Shown: positions 52,163-61,034 of the stretch, piece after piece
Layout of the letters: every line of letters begins with the position of its first letter
How positions within the stretch are numbered: position 1 is the first letter of the stretch
Assembly: GCA_902472305.1 (NCBI GenBank)
Contig: CABRNK010000012.1
Span: 16,556-80,555 of the forward strand
Length of the DNA stretch: 64,000 bases
From: Hominenteromicrobium sp900549945
Lineage (GTDB): Bacteria; Bacillota; Clostridia; Oscillospirales; Acutalibacteraceae
Direction: 5' to 3'
Notes under the pieces: generated by a model
Databases searched by the model: none
What the model saw: the letters and a program-made list of their open reading frames with translations, nothing else
Told to the model about the DNA's origin: nothing
Program-made: the position numbers and the translations under genes

Positions 52163-54043
52163 ATGAACAGCAAAAAAAGCTTTCATTTGGATATACAACT
52201 GGTCAGCCGTATTTTGCTGATCATTTTTCTCGACTTTGTCTGCATCGCCTGTTCGTTTTTTCTGTCGCTGTGGTTTCGTTTTGAGCTGAGCTTCAGCGGA
52301 ATTCCGCGCAATTACTTTCTGTGCTGGCAGAATACGATCCTCATCTGGTGTGCGATTTCCGTTTTGGTTTTTGCGGTGTTCCAGCTCTACAACAGCGTGT
52401 GGAGCTTTGTCAGTGAAAACGAACTTTTTAGGATGATTTTGGCACACGCGTGCCTCTTTGTCATCGGCTTTTTCTGTATCCATATTTTTGACATCCACAT
52501 GCCGCGCAGCTACTATTTTATCGGCTTTCTGCTGAGTTTCCTGAGCACGACAGCGCTGCGGTTTTCGTACCGCTTTATCCGCCGGATGAAGGTGGTCTTT
52601 GAGCGCGGCACGGGCGAGCAGAAGATCGACCGGATCATGATCATCGGCGCCGGCGAAGCGGGCAGAATGCTGATCCGCGAATTTGCGCACAGCCAGTTCC
52701 TTTCGGGCCGTGTCGTCTGCCTGATCGACGACAACTCTTCGAAATTCCGGAAAATGCTTAGCGGCGTGCGCATTGTCGGCAACCGGTATGACATTCCGGA
52801 AATGGTCAAGAAGTATGATGTCAACAAAATCATCTATGCGATCCCGAGTGGCAGCGCGAAGGTTCGAAAGGAGATCCTCCAGATCTGCAGCACGACGAAG
52901 TGCGAGGTGCAGACAATTCCGGGTATGTACCAGCTGATCAACGAAGACGTCAGTGTCAGCAAGCTGAAGAAGGTGGAGATTCAGGACCTGCTCGGCCGGG
53001 AGCCGATCCGCATCAACATCGACGAGATCCGCAAGTATATTTCCGGCAAGGTCATCATGGTGACGGGCGGCGGCGGATCGATCGGCAGCGAGCTGTGCCG
53101 GCAGATTGCGAAGAGCAATCCGAAGCAGCTTCTGATTTTTGATATTTATGAAAACAATGCGTATGACATCCAGATGGAGCTCAAGCGGAAATATCCGGCG
53201 TTGGACCTTGTCGTTTTGATCGGTTCGGTGCGCAATACGGCGCGCCTCGATGTGGTACTCGGCAAGTACCGGCCTGAAATCGTGTTCCATGCGGCGGCGC
53301 ACAAGCACGTGCCCCTGATGGAGGACAGCCCGAACGAGGCGATCAAGAACAATGTGTTCGGTACATATAAGATGGCGCAGGCTGCTGTCAAGTATGGCGT
53401 GAAGAAATTTGTTCTGATCTCTACGGATAAGGCGGTCAATCCGACCAATATCATGGGCGCTTCCAAGCGTCTGTGCGAGATGGTCGTGCAGATGATGAAC
53501 CGCGAATCGGATACGGAGTTTGTCGCAGTCCGCTTCGGCAATGTGCTTGGCAGCAACGGCAGTGTGATTCCGTTGTTTGAAAAGCAGATTGCGCAGGGCG
53601 GACCCGTGACGGTCACGCACCCGGATATAACGCGCTTCTTTATGACGATCCCCGAGGCAGTTTCGCTCGTTTTGCAGGCGGGCTATTACGCGAAGGGCGG
53701 CGAGATCTTTGTGCTTGATATGGGCGAGCCGGTGAAGATCGATTCAATGGCCCGCGACCTGATCCGCCTGTCCGGTTTTGAGCCGGATGTCGACATCGCG
53801 GTTGTTTATACCGGCCTGCGCCCCGGCGAAAAGCTCTATGAGGAGCTTTTGATGGAAGAAGAAGGATTGCAGGATACGGAGAACAAGCTGATCCATATCG
53901 GCAAGCCGATCGAAATGGACGACGAGAAGTTCAAGGAACAGCTCAAGCGGTTGGAAGCGGCCTACAAGACCGAAGCGGACAACATGAAGGATATTGTGGC
54001 GGAGATCGTACCGACGTATAAGAGAAAAGAGAGTGCGTCGTAA
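52163..54043 (+). CDS. Membrane-bound nucleotide-sugar 4,6-dehydratase (CapD/PglF-like)
   Basis: A 626-residue protein with four N-terminal membrane helices, a Rossmann-like domain (IMIIGAGEAGRMLIREF), and an SDR dehydratase domain with VTGGGGSIGSEL near 298, STDKAVNPTN and MGASKR. The Met in MGASK instead of Tyr is the known feature of PglF/FlaA1-type UDP-GlcNAc 4,6-dehydratases. The likely product is a UDP-4-keto-6-deoxy sugar, used by the aminotransferase downstream. It is the first gene of the locus and still GC-rich. Confidence 0.93.
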   Translation: MNSKKSFHLDIQLVSRILLIIFLDFVCIACSFFLSLWFRFELSFSGIPRNYFLCWQNTILIWCAISVLVFAVFQLYNSVWSFVSENELFRMILAHACLFVIGFFCIHIFDIHMPRSYYFIGFLLSFLSTTALRFSYRFIRRMKVVFERGTGEQKIDRIMIIGAGEAGRMLIREFAHSQFLSGRVVCLIDDNSSKFRKMLSGVRIVGNRYDIPEMVKKYDVNKIIYAIPSGSAKVRKEILQICSTTKCEVQTIPGMYQLINEDVSVSKLKKVEIQDLLGREPIRINIDEIRKYISGKVIMVTGGGGSIGSELCRQIAKSNPKQLLIFDIYENNAYDIQMELKRKYPALDLVVLIGSVRNTARLDVVLGKYRPEIVFHAAAHKHVPLMEDSPNEAIKNNVFGTYKMAQAAVKYGVKKFVLISTDKAVNPTNIMGASKRLCEMVVQMMNRESDTEFVAVRFGNVLGSNGSVIPLFEKQIAQGGPVTVTHPDITRFFMTIPEAVSLVLQAGYYAKGGEIFVLDMGEPVKIDSMARDLIRLSGFEPDVDIAVVYTGLRPGEKLYEELLMEEEGLQDTENKLIHIGKPIEMDDEKFKEQLKRLEAAYKTEADNMKDIVAEIVPTYKRKESAS

Positions 54044-54097
54044 AATCGTCGGCATACCGGCAAATAGTTTGTGAGATTGAGAGAGTGGATTGCAATC

Positions 54098-54475
54098 ATG
54101 TATACACATTTTTTCAAACGCCTTATAGACATCGTGCTGTCCTTTATCGGGATCATTGTGCTGGGTATTCCAATGCTGATTATAGCTGCGGCCATCAAGC
54201 ACGAAGATCCAGGACCGGCGCTGTTTAGGCAGAAGCGCATCGGGAAGAACAAGAAATACTTCATGCTTTTAAAATTCCGCTCTATGAAAATGTCGACACC
54301 GCACGATGTTCCGACGCACCAGCTGGAGAATCCCGAACAGTATTTGTTGAAGTGCGGAAAAACGCTTCGAAAACTGAGTCTGGATGAATTGCCGCAGCTT
54401 TTCAATATCCTCAAGGGGGATATGAGCATTATTGTTGATGGAAGGATAATAGGGACAACCCTGAAAAGTGCCTAA
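54098..54475 (+). pseudogene. Truncated bacterial sugar transferase
   Basis: N-terminal 60% of a phosphoglycosyltransferase: KRLIDIVLSFIGIIVLGIP re-entrant helix, RQKRIGKNKKYFMLLKFRSM and SLDELPQLFNILKGDMSII. Where the family continues GPRP, the frame runs into VDGRIIGTTLKSA and stops at 125 residues (usual length about 200). The GPRP motif and the C-terminal part are gone, so it is almost surely inactive. The break falls where base composition changes to AT-rich. A full-length enzyme of the same family follows at 55959. Confidence 0.85.
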
Positions 54476-54736
54476 ATATCAGGGTTTTCGGATGGGCTTC
54501 TAAAAATTGAAAATGCAGTCTTGCAGATTACAGTGCTCTCGGTGTAAGGAAAAGTCATGATAATTCATGAATATCGATGAATAGCTGGTGGTAGTAAAGC
54601 GATAAGAAGAAAGTATTCTTGTCGCAATACATCTATCAAGAATTCATGCAGATAAGTGAATAACAAGACTTACGATACTCGCGGGGAAGCCTGCGAGTAT
54701 CGTTTTGATATATATAGATTATGGAGATGTTGTGCT
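54476..54736. other. Scar and leader region between truncated and intact genes
   Basis: No gene in 261 bases. At the left, AACCCTGA and TCAGGGTT form an 8-bp inverted repeat around 54460-54490, right after the truncated transferase. The palindrome ATTCATGAAT occurs near 54563. At the right lies the hairpin at 54672. No transposase or recognisable insertion-sequence ends are present. Confidence 0.5.
54672..54703 (+). promoter_or_regulatory. Leader hairpin before the aminotransferase gene
   Basis: Perfect 11-bp stem ACGATACTCGC (54672-54682) with GCGAGTATCGT (54693-54703), loop of ten, followed by TTTGAT; it ends 33 bases before the next start. It may be a terminator/attenuator read through by an antiterminator, or a transcript end for the upstream scar. 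Confidence 0.6.
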
Positions 54737-55948
54737 ATGAAAAAATATAATATTCTCTTTTCGCCGCCGGACATTACGGAACAAGAAATTCAAGAGGTCG
54801 CTGAGGCACTTCGTTCGGGGTGGATCACTACAGGTCCGAGAACGAAAAAACTGGAAAAGCAGATCGCCGAATGGATTGGTGTGCCTAAGTGCGTGTGCCT
54901 GAACTCTCAGACCGCTTGTGCCGAGCTCTCTCTGCGAGTGCTTGGGATCGGCGAAGGCGATGAGGTCATTACCTGTGCATACAGCTATACCGCTTCGGCT
55001 TCGGTCGTTTGCCATGTAGGCGCAAAGCTTGTTATGGTGGATTGTCAGGAGAATAGTCTGGAAATGGACTATGACGCCGTGGAGGCTGCTATCACAGAAA
55101 ACACCAAGGCGATTATTCCCGTTGACCTTGCGGGAATCCCCTGCGATTATGAACGGATTTTCGAGATCGTTGAGAGAAAGAAAAACCTGTTTTACCCCTC
55201 CAATGAGATTCAAAAGAAAATTGGCCGTGTTGCCGTTGTGACGGATGCTGCCCACGCTTTTGGTGCTTCTTGGCACGGCAAGATGGTCGGAAATATCGCG
55301 GATTTTTCGAATTTCAGTTTTCACGCAGTGAAAAACTTTACAACTGCTGAGGGCGGTGCGGTCACGTGGCGGCATATTGACGGAATTGATGACGAGGAGA
55401 TCTACAAGCAATTCCAGTTGCTCAGTCTGCACGGTCAGTCCAAGGATGCCCTTGCGAAAACACAGATCGGCGCTTGGGAGTACGACATTGTAGGTCCTTG
55501 GTACAAGTGCAATATGACCGATGTGGCAGCTGCGCTTGGTTTGGTGCAGCTCCAGAGATATTCCGGGCTTTTGCAACGCAGGAAAGAAATCATCGAAAAG
55601 TATGACAAGGCACTGAAAACGATTGGTGTGGAAGTGCTGGAGCATTACACGGATGAATATCAGTCGAGTGGACATCTGTATTTGACAAGAGTACCGGGGG
55701 CAAGCGACAAACAGCGCCGCGAAATCATCGTCAAGATGGCAGAAGTCGGTATTGCCTGTAATGTTCACTACAAGCCATTCCCGATGCACACGGCATATAA
55801 GCAGATGGGGTTTGACATCGAAGATTATCCGAACAGCTATAAGCATTATGCAAATGAGATCACGCTACCGTTGCACACCAAACTGACAGACGAAGAAATT
55901 CAATACGTGATAGATACTTACTGTGCGATTGTAAATGAGTATGTTTAG
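54737..55948 (+). CDS. DegT/DnrJ/EryC1/StrS sugar aminotransferase
   Basis: PLP-dependent aminotransferase of 403 residues acting on a keto-sugar nucleotide. The PLP lysine is Lys199 (FHAVKNFTT), the ring-nitrogen aspartate Asp170 (VVTDAAHAFGA). NSQTACAELSLR binds the phosphate. It would aminate the 4-keto sugar made by the PglF-like dehydratase, giving a UDP-4-amino-4,6-dideoxy sugar. Start at 54737 with GGAGA nine bases before; an upstream extension has no family match. From here on base composition is AT-rich. Confidence 0.93.
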   Translation: MKKYNILFSPPDITEQEIQEVAEALRSGWITTGPRTKKLEKQIAEWIGVPKCVCLNSQTACAELSLRVLGIGEGDEVITCAYSYTASASVVCHVGAKLVMVDCQENSLEMDYDAVEAAITENTKAIIPVDLAGIPCDYERIFEIVERKKNLFYPSNEIQKKIGRVAVVTDAAHAFGASWHGKMVGNIADFSNFSFHAVKNFTTAEGGAVTWRHIDGIDDEEIYKQFQLLSLHGQSKDALAKTQIGAWEYDIVGPWYKCNMTDVAAALGLVQLQRYSGLLQRRKEIIEKYDKALKTIGVEVLEHYTDEYQSSGHLYLTRVPGASDKQRREIIVKMAEVGIACNVHYKPFPMHTAYKQMGFDIEDYPNSYKHYANEITLPLHTKLTDEEIQYVIDTYCAIVNEYV

Positions 55949-55958
55949 GTGAATACGA

Positions 55959-56702
55959 ATGAGAAAATGGGAAGAACTGCCAGATGAGATGAGGAATGAA
56001 GAGGTAAGGTATTATTACGACATCCTCTGTAAGAAGAAATTTAGCCTAGCGATGAAGCGCCTGTTTGATATTGTTGTCTCCGCAATCATGTTGGTTATTC
56101 TATCTCCTGTTTTTCTGATTCTGGCAATTGCGATAAAAGTTGATTCGTTTGGCCCGGTATTTTATAGGCAGGAGCGGGTGACGAAATATGGAAAGCGGTT
56201 TCGTATCCATAAATTCCGTACGATGGTAAACAATGCCGACAAGAAAGGTAGCTTGGTCACAGTAAAAAATGATAGCCGGGTTACAAGAGTAGGCAGCTTG
56301 ATTCGCAAATGCCGCCTCGATGAGATTAGTCAGCTAATCGATGTATTTCTCGGAGATATGACTTTTGTCGGCACTCGACCGGAGGTCGTGAAATATGTAG
56401 AGCGTTATGCACCTGTCATGATGGCGACACTTCTTCTCCCTGCAGGGGTTACCTCGGAAGCAAGTATTCTTTATAGGGATGAAGATAAATTACTCGATGG
56501 TGCTGAGAATGTAGACGACGTCTATGTAGAAAAGGTGCTTCCCGGAAAAATGTATTACAACTTGAAAAGTATTGAGCGTTTCGGTTTTCTAAGAGACATG
56601 GAAACGATGTTCAAAACGGTTTTTGCTGTGATGGGGAAGAACTATGAGGCAGATAAGGTTGGAGAAGCGGAGTTTAGAGCTTTAATCGAAAAGAAATATT
56701 GA
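55959..56702 (+). CDS. Phosphoglycosyltransferase (sugar transferase), intact
   Basis: 247 residues with one re-entrant helix (KRLFDIVVSAIMLVILSPVF), RQERVTKYGKRFRIHKFRTM, RLDEISQL with the catalytic Asp-Glu, and FVGTRPEVV where most relatives have VGPRP. It would load the amino-dideoxy sugar onto undecaprenyl phosphate, as PglC does after PglE/PglF. It follows the aminotransferase by ten bases and is the complete counterpart of the truncated copy upstream. Confidence 0.92.
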   Translation: MRKWEELPDEMRNEEVRYYYDILCKKKFSLAMKRLFDIVVSAIMLVILSPVFLILAIAIKVDSFGPVFYRQERVTKYGKRFRIHKFRTMVNNADKKGSLVTVKNDSRVTRVGSLIRKCRLDEISQLIDVFLGDMTFVGTRPEVVKYVERYAPVMMATLLLPAGVTSEASILYRDEDKLLDGAENVDDVYVEKVLPGKMYYNLKSIERFGFLRDMETMFKTVFAVMGKNYEADKVGEAEFRALIEKKY

Positions 56703-56714
56703 GGTGGATGAGCG

Positions 56715-57464
56715 ATGGATAAATTGGTTTCAATTATTACACCTACTTATAATTGTGCTGAGTTTATCGGTCGTACAATTGATTCGGTTCTTTTGCAGAC
56801 ATATAAAAACTGGGAAATGATCATTGTAGACGACCGTTCAAAAGACAACACAAGGGAAATAGTCGAAGAATATATGAAAAAAGATCCTCGCATTAAGTAT
56901 CATTTGCTTAGCGAGAACGCTGGCGCTGCAGTGGCCAGAACAACAGCAATGAAACTGGCGCAAGGATCCTACATGGCTTTTTTAGATAGTGACGATATAT
57001 GGATGCCCGAGAAACTGGAGCGTCAGATCAAGTGGATGTCTGAAAATAGGTATGCTTTTTCTTGTACTGCTTATGAGCAAATTGATGAAGAAGACAATCT
57101 ACGCGGAAAGACAATCAAAACGGTTAAGAAGACAGATTATAACCGTCTTTTATTAGATTGTCCTGTGGGTAATTCCACAGTGATGTACGATGTGGAGAAA
57201 ATGGGGAAGTTTGAAGTTCCAAATATTCGAAAGCGCAATGACGATGCACTATGGCTTCAGATGCTGAAAAAGGAAAAGTATATTTGGGGAATGCAGGATG
57301 TACTTATGCAATATCGAATCAGGCGGAACTCAATATCAAGCAACAAAATGGCAGTTATAAAATATCATTGGATTTTGTATCGAGATATTGAACACTTAAA
57401 TGTGTTTCGCTCCGCATTTCATATTTTTTGGTGGTGCTTAATCAAAGCAATCGGACTTAAGTGA
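56715..57464 (+). CDS. Glycosyltransferase family 2
   Basis: GT-A fold transferase of 249 residues. N-terminal VSIITPTYNCAEFIGRTIDS, nucleotide-binding VDDRSKDN, and the metal motif FLDSDDIW are present; the C-terminal part ends in a hydrophobic segment IFWWCLIKAIG. It adds a sugar to the lipid-linked repeat unit. Donor and linkage cannot be read from sequence. GTG-less clean start with GAGGTGGATGAGCG upstream. Confidence 0.92.
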   Translation: MDKLVSIITPTYNCAEFIGRTIDSVLLQTYKNWEMIIVDDRSKDNTREIVEEYMKKDPRIKYHLLSENAGAAVARTTAMKLAQGSYMAFLDSDDIWMPEKLERQIKWMSENRYAFSCTAYEQIDEEDNLRGKTIKTVKKTDYNRLLLDCPVGNSTVMYDVEKMGKFEVPNIRKRNDDALWLQMLKKEKYIWGMQDVLMQYRIRRNSISSNKMAVIKYHWILYRDIEHLNVFRSAFHIFWWCLIKAIGLK

Positions 57465-57508
57465 GAAGGCCTTGTTATTCTAGTATTATTAATCTTAGGA
57501 GGCTGAAT

Positions 57509-58327
57509 ATGAGAGTTCAAGTGCTTGTAGCGGCAATGAATCAGAACGATGATTCATTGGTTAAGAAAATGAACATAAAAACAGACGCACTGATAGGAAA
57601 TCAATGTAGCTTTTGTTCTAATACCTTTTACCAATATGATGGATATAATGTTCAATATTACAATCGTCCAGATCGAGGTGTAGGAGTAAACCGAAATACG
57701 ACACTACTTCACAGTTCAAATAATTGCATTTTAACCTTTGCGGATGACGATATGGTTTTTTTTGATGATTACGACAAATTGATTATACAAGCGTTTGAAA
57801 ACATCCCAGACGCTGATGCGATCATATTCAACATTAAGACCGTTGGAAAAGATGTCGGGAGAAGAGAGAATAAGCAGATTAAGAGAGTGCGTTTTTACAA
57901 TTCTTTGAACTATGGAGCAGCGAGATTATCCGTAAAATCAAACTCGATAAAGCGTGAAAATATTTGGTTTCATACCTGCTTTGGCGGTGGGACTCGATAT
58001 GGATCGGGTGAGGACACGCTGTTTATAACTAATATGATAAAACATGGACTTAAAATATATGCCTGTCCTGCTTATATTGCTGAGGTTAATCAAGAATCAT
58101 CGACGTGGTTCAGTGGTTATGATAGGAAATACCTTTATGATAAAGGCGCGCTATACGCGGCGATATCGCATTGGTGGGCCTGGTTATTGTGCTTACAAGA
58201 TTTATTGCGACACCGACAGACCTATAAGAATTGTAATATGTCGCTGAAATCTCAATATAAAACTATGATAAGAGGCATTCGTGATTTTCAAGTATTAGAT
58301 TCATTTACATCTAATAAGCCCAATTGA
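57509..58327 (+). CDS. Glycosyltransferase, GT-A family (GT2-like)
   Basis: 272 residues with QVLVAAMNQNDDS at the N-terminus, the short motif NRNTTLLHS, and the metal-binding FADDDMVFFDD. It is more divergent than the preceding gene; family A glycosyltransferase is the best description. The start at 57509 has the strong TAGGAGG upstream; an earlier frame overlaps the previous gene. AT-rich codon use matches its neighbours. Confidence 0.8.
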   Translation: MRVQVLVAAMNQNDDSLVKKMNIKTDALIGNQCSFCSNTFYQYDGYNVQYYNRPDRGVGVNRNTTLLHSSNNCILTFADDDMVFFDDYDKLIIQAFENIPDADAIIFNIKTVGKDVGRRENKQIKRVRFYNSLNYGAARLSVKSNSIKRENIWFHTCFGGGTRYGSGEDTLFITNMIKHGLKIYACPAYIAEVNQESSTWFSGYDRKYLYDKGALYAAISHWWAWLLCLQDLLRHRQTYKNCNMSLKSQYKTMIRGIRDFQVLDSFTSNKPN

Positions 58328-58472
58328 CATAACAATTGATTGTAGGAATTATTGATTGAGAGAGAATTATCATTTGTCTTTTTGTGCTTGTACTAGTTGG
58401 TTGTAGAACTGATTGATGGTATTTAATGTACCTGTTTACTTGATTATCATGCTTAATGGCAAGGAGGAAAAG

Positions 58473-59720
58473 ATGAGAGGTTTTCGTATAGCAGTAGCGG
58501 GTACTGGATATGTTGGTCTGTCCATATCCGTGCTTTTAGCACAACATAACAAAGTGACAGCTGTAGATATCATCCCCGAAAAAGTGGAGATGATAAATAA
58601 CAAAAAGTCCCCTATTCAGGATGACTATATCGAAAAATATCTGGCCGAAAAGGAGTTGGATCTGACCGCGACACTTGATGCTGAAGCGGCCTATAAGGAC
58701 GCGGATTTTGTTGTGATCGCAGCTCCGACCAACTATGACGGCCGGAAGAATTTCTTTGATACGTCAGCAGTGGAATCGGTGATTCAGCTTGTGATCCAGT
58801 ATAATCCGGATGCGATCATGGTCATTAAGTCCACGATCCCAGTTGGGTTTACAGCTTCTGTCAGAGAAAAATATCACTGTGACAATATTGTATTCAGCCC
58901 TGAATTCCTGCGGGAGAGTAGGGCGCTGTATGACAACTTGTATCCGAGCAGAATTATTGTCGGTACGGATGTGGAAAATGCCCGGTTGGTGAAAGCTGCA
59001 AATACCTTTGCTGAATTGCTCCAGCAAGGCGCGATCAAAGAAGGTATCGACACACTGATCATGGGGTATACAGAGGCGGAAGCGGTTAAGCTGTTTGCCA
59101 ATACGTATCTGGCTCTCCGCGTCAGCTATTTCAACGAGCTGGATACATATGCGGAGATGAAGGGCCTTAATACACAGCAGATCATTGACGGTGTGTGCTT
59201 GGATCCCCGTATTGGAGCACATTACAACAATCCCTCTTTCGGCTACGGAGGCTATTGTTTGCCGAAGGATACGAAGCAGCTTCTTGCCAATTATGCAGAC
59301 GTCCCCCAGAACATGATGAGCGCCATTGTAGAAAGCAACAGAACCAGAAAAGATTTCATTGCAGACCGCGTGCTCCGCATGGCCGGCTATTACGGCTACG
59401 AAGAGGACAATGCGTACAGCAAGGCGAAAGAGATCCCCGCTGTGATTGGCGTCTATCGTCTGACGATGAAGTCCAATTCGGATAACTTCCGCCAGTCCTC
59501 CATTCAGGGCGTCATGAAGCGCATTAAAGCTAAAGGCGCCAGGGTCATCATTTACGAACCCACCCTTGCAGATGGAGAAACCTTCTTTGGAAGCGAGATC
59601 GTCAACGATCTTGCAAAATTCAAAGAGCAGTGCAATGCTATCATTGCTAACCGCTACGACCCTTGTCTGGACGATGTGCAGGACAAGGTTTACACAAGAG
59701 ATATTTTCAGAAGAGACTAA
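58473..59720 (+). CDS. ugd: UDP-glucose/GDP-mannose 6-dehydrogenase (Ugd-like)
   Basis: NAD-dependent oxidation of a nucleotide sugar to the uronic acid, most likely UDP-glucose to UDP-glucuronate. The 415 residues start IAVAGTGYVGLSIS, have KLFANTYLALR with Lys206 and Asn210, and the catalytic Cys262 in GYGGYCLPKDTKQLLANY. Start at 58473 follows AAGGAGG. It is visibly more GC-rich than the genes on both sides and preceded by a 145-base gap, hinting at separate origin. Confidence 0.92.
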   Translation: MRGFRIAVAGTGYVGLSISVLLAQHNKVTAVDIIPEKVEMINNKKSPIQDDYIEKYLAEKELDLTATLDAEAAYKDADFVVIAAPTNYDGRKNFFDTSAVESVIQLVIQYNPDAIMVIKSTIPVGFTASVREKYHCDNIVFSPEFLRESRALYDNLYPSRIIVGTDVENARLVKAANTFAELLQQGAIKEGIDTLIMGYTEAEAVKLFANTYLALRVSYFNELDTYAEMKGLNTQQIIDGVCLDPRIGAHYNNPSFGYGGYCLPKDTKQLLANYADVPQNMMSAIVESNRTRKDFIADRVLRMAGYYGYEEDNAYSKAKEIPAVIGVYRLTMKSNSDNFRQSSIQGVMKRIKAKGARVIIYEPTLADGETFFGSEIVNDLAKFKEQCNAIIANRYDPCLDDVQDKVYTRDIFRRD

Positions 59721-59794
59721 CTTACGTGTGTTGAAAAATGCTCAGCACAATATCTTTAACAAATAATAATATTTATGTAAAGGAGTACTGAAAA

Positions 59795-61015
59795 ATGATT
59801 AATGTACTTGGACTTGGATATATTGGTTTACCAACTGCCCTTATGATGGCTTCGCATGGAGTTGAAGTAGTAGGAACAGACTATAACAAAGACCTTGTGG
59901 CAACGCTTAATGCTGGCCATACCACATTCAAAGAAGAGGGCCTTGATGAATTATTTGCTGAGGCGGTTAACGCAGGTATCAAATTTACAACGGAATACCA
60001 GGTAACAGATACATATATCGTTTCCGTTCCTACGCCCTATGACAAATTTTCAAAGAAGGTAGATGCTTGCTATGTTGTATCGGCAGTAAAAACAATTATG
60101 GATGTTTGCCCAAAGGGCGCTACTGTAGTTGTAGAATCCACAGTTTCTCCCGGAACCATCGACAAGTTTGTACGTCCGGTAATTGAGGCAAACGGTTTTG
60201 TAATTGGTAAAGATATCAACCTTGTTCATGCTCCGGAACGTATTATTCCCGGTAACATGGTATATGAACTGCTCCACAATAACCGTACTATTGGTGCAGA
60301 TGATAAAGCTATTGGCGAGAGAATCAAAGAACTGTATGCTTCGTTCTGTCAGGGTGAGATTGTTGTAACAGATATTCGCACGGCTGAAATGACTAAGGTT
60401 GTGGAGAATACCTTCCGCGCCGTCAACATCGCGTTTGCCAACGAACTTGCTAAGATTTGTCGGCATGATAATATGGATGTTTATGAGATTATCAAAATCT
60501 GCAACATGCATCCTCGTGTAAATATTCTTCAGCCCGGTCCTGGTGTTGGTGGACACTGCATTTCTGTTGATCCGTGGTTCTTGGTAGGCGACTATCCGAG
60601 TCTTGCTAAAGTTATTGATGAATCCATGAAGACTAACGATGGAATGCCCGACTTTGTTCTAAATCGTATCTATGAGATTATGAAGGAGAATGGCATCACA
60701 GACTTTAATCGTGTCGGGCTGTATGGACTTTCCTACAAGGAAAATGTAGATGATCCTAGAGAATCTCCGACTATTCAGTTGCTTGAAAGTCAGGAAAGAC
60801 ATCTTGCAGCTCCGCTTAAGGTATATGATCCTTTCTTCGCAAATGATCTGGTATCAAATCAGTACCATGACTTTGAGAAGTTTTTGGAAGATACTGATCT
60901 TGTTGTTATTATGGTCAACCACAATCAAATCAAGGAAAACATAGATAAGCTCAAAGGCAAGATAGTATTTGATACTCGTAAATGCTGCGATCTCCCGGGT
61001 ACATACCGTTTGTAA
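59795..61015 (+). CDS. wecC: UDP-N-acetyl-D-mannosamine dehydrogenase (WecC)
   Basis: Oxidises UDP-ManNAc to UDP-ManNAcA. The 406 residues show VLGLGYIGLPTALMMASHG, SVPTPYD, ESTVSPGT, HAPERIIPGNM and the catalytic Cys255 in GPGVGGHCISVDPWF. HAPER and the PGPGVGGHC motif place it with WecC rather than Ugd. It is followed within 19 bases by the epimerase that makes its substrate. Confidence 0.95.
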   Translation: MINVLGLGYIGLPTALMMASHGVEVVGTDYNKDLVATLNAGHTTFKEEGLDELFAEAVNAGIKFTTEYQVTDTYIVSVPTPYDKFSKKVDACYVVSAVKTIMDVCPKGATVVVESTVSPGTIDKFVRPVIEANGFVIGKDINLVHAPERIIPGNMVYELLHNNRTIGADDKAIGERIKELYASFCQGEIVVTDIRTAEMTKVVENTFRAVNIAFANELAKICRHDNMDVYEIIKICNMHPRVNILQPGPGVGGHCISVDPWFLVGDYPSLAKVIDESMKTNDGMPDFVLNRIYEIMKENGITDFNRVGLYGLSYKENVDDPRESPTIQLLESQERHLAAPLKVYDPFFANDLVSNQYHDFEKFLEDTDLVVIMVNHNQIKENIDKLKGKIVFDTRKCCDLPGTYRL

Positions 61016-61034
61016 TTAAGTGAGGAATAAAACG

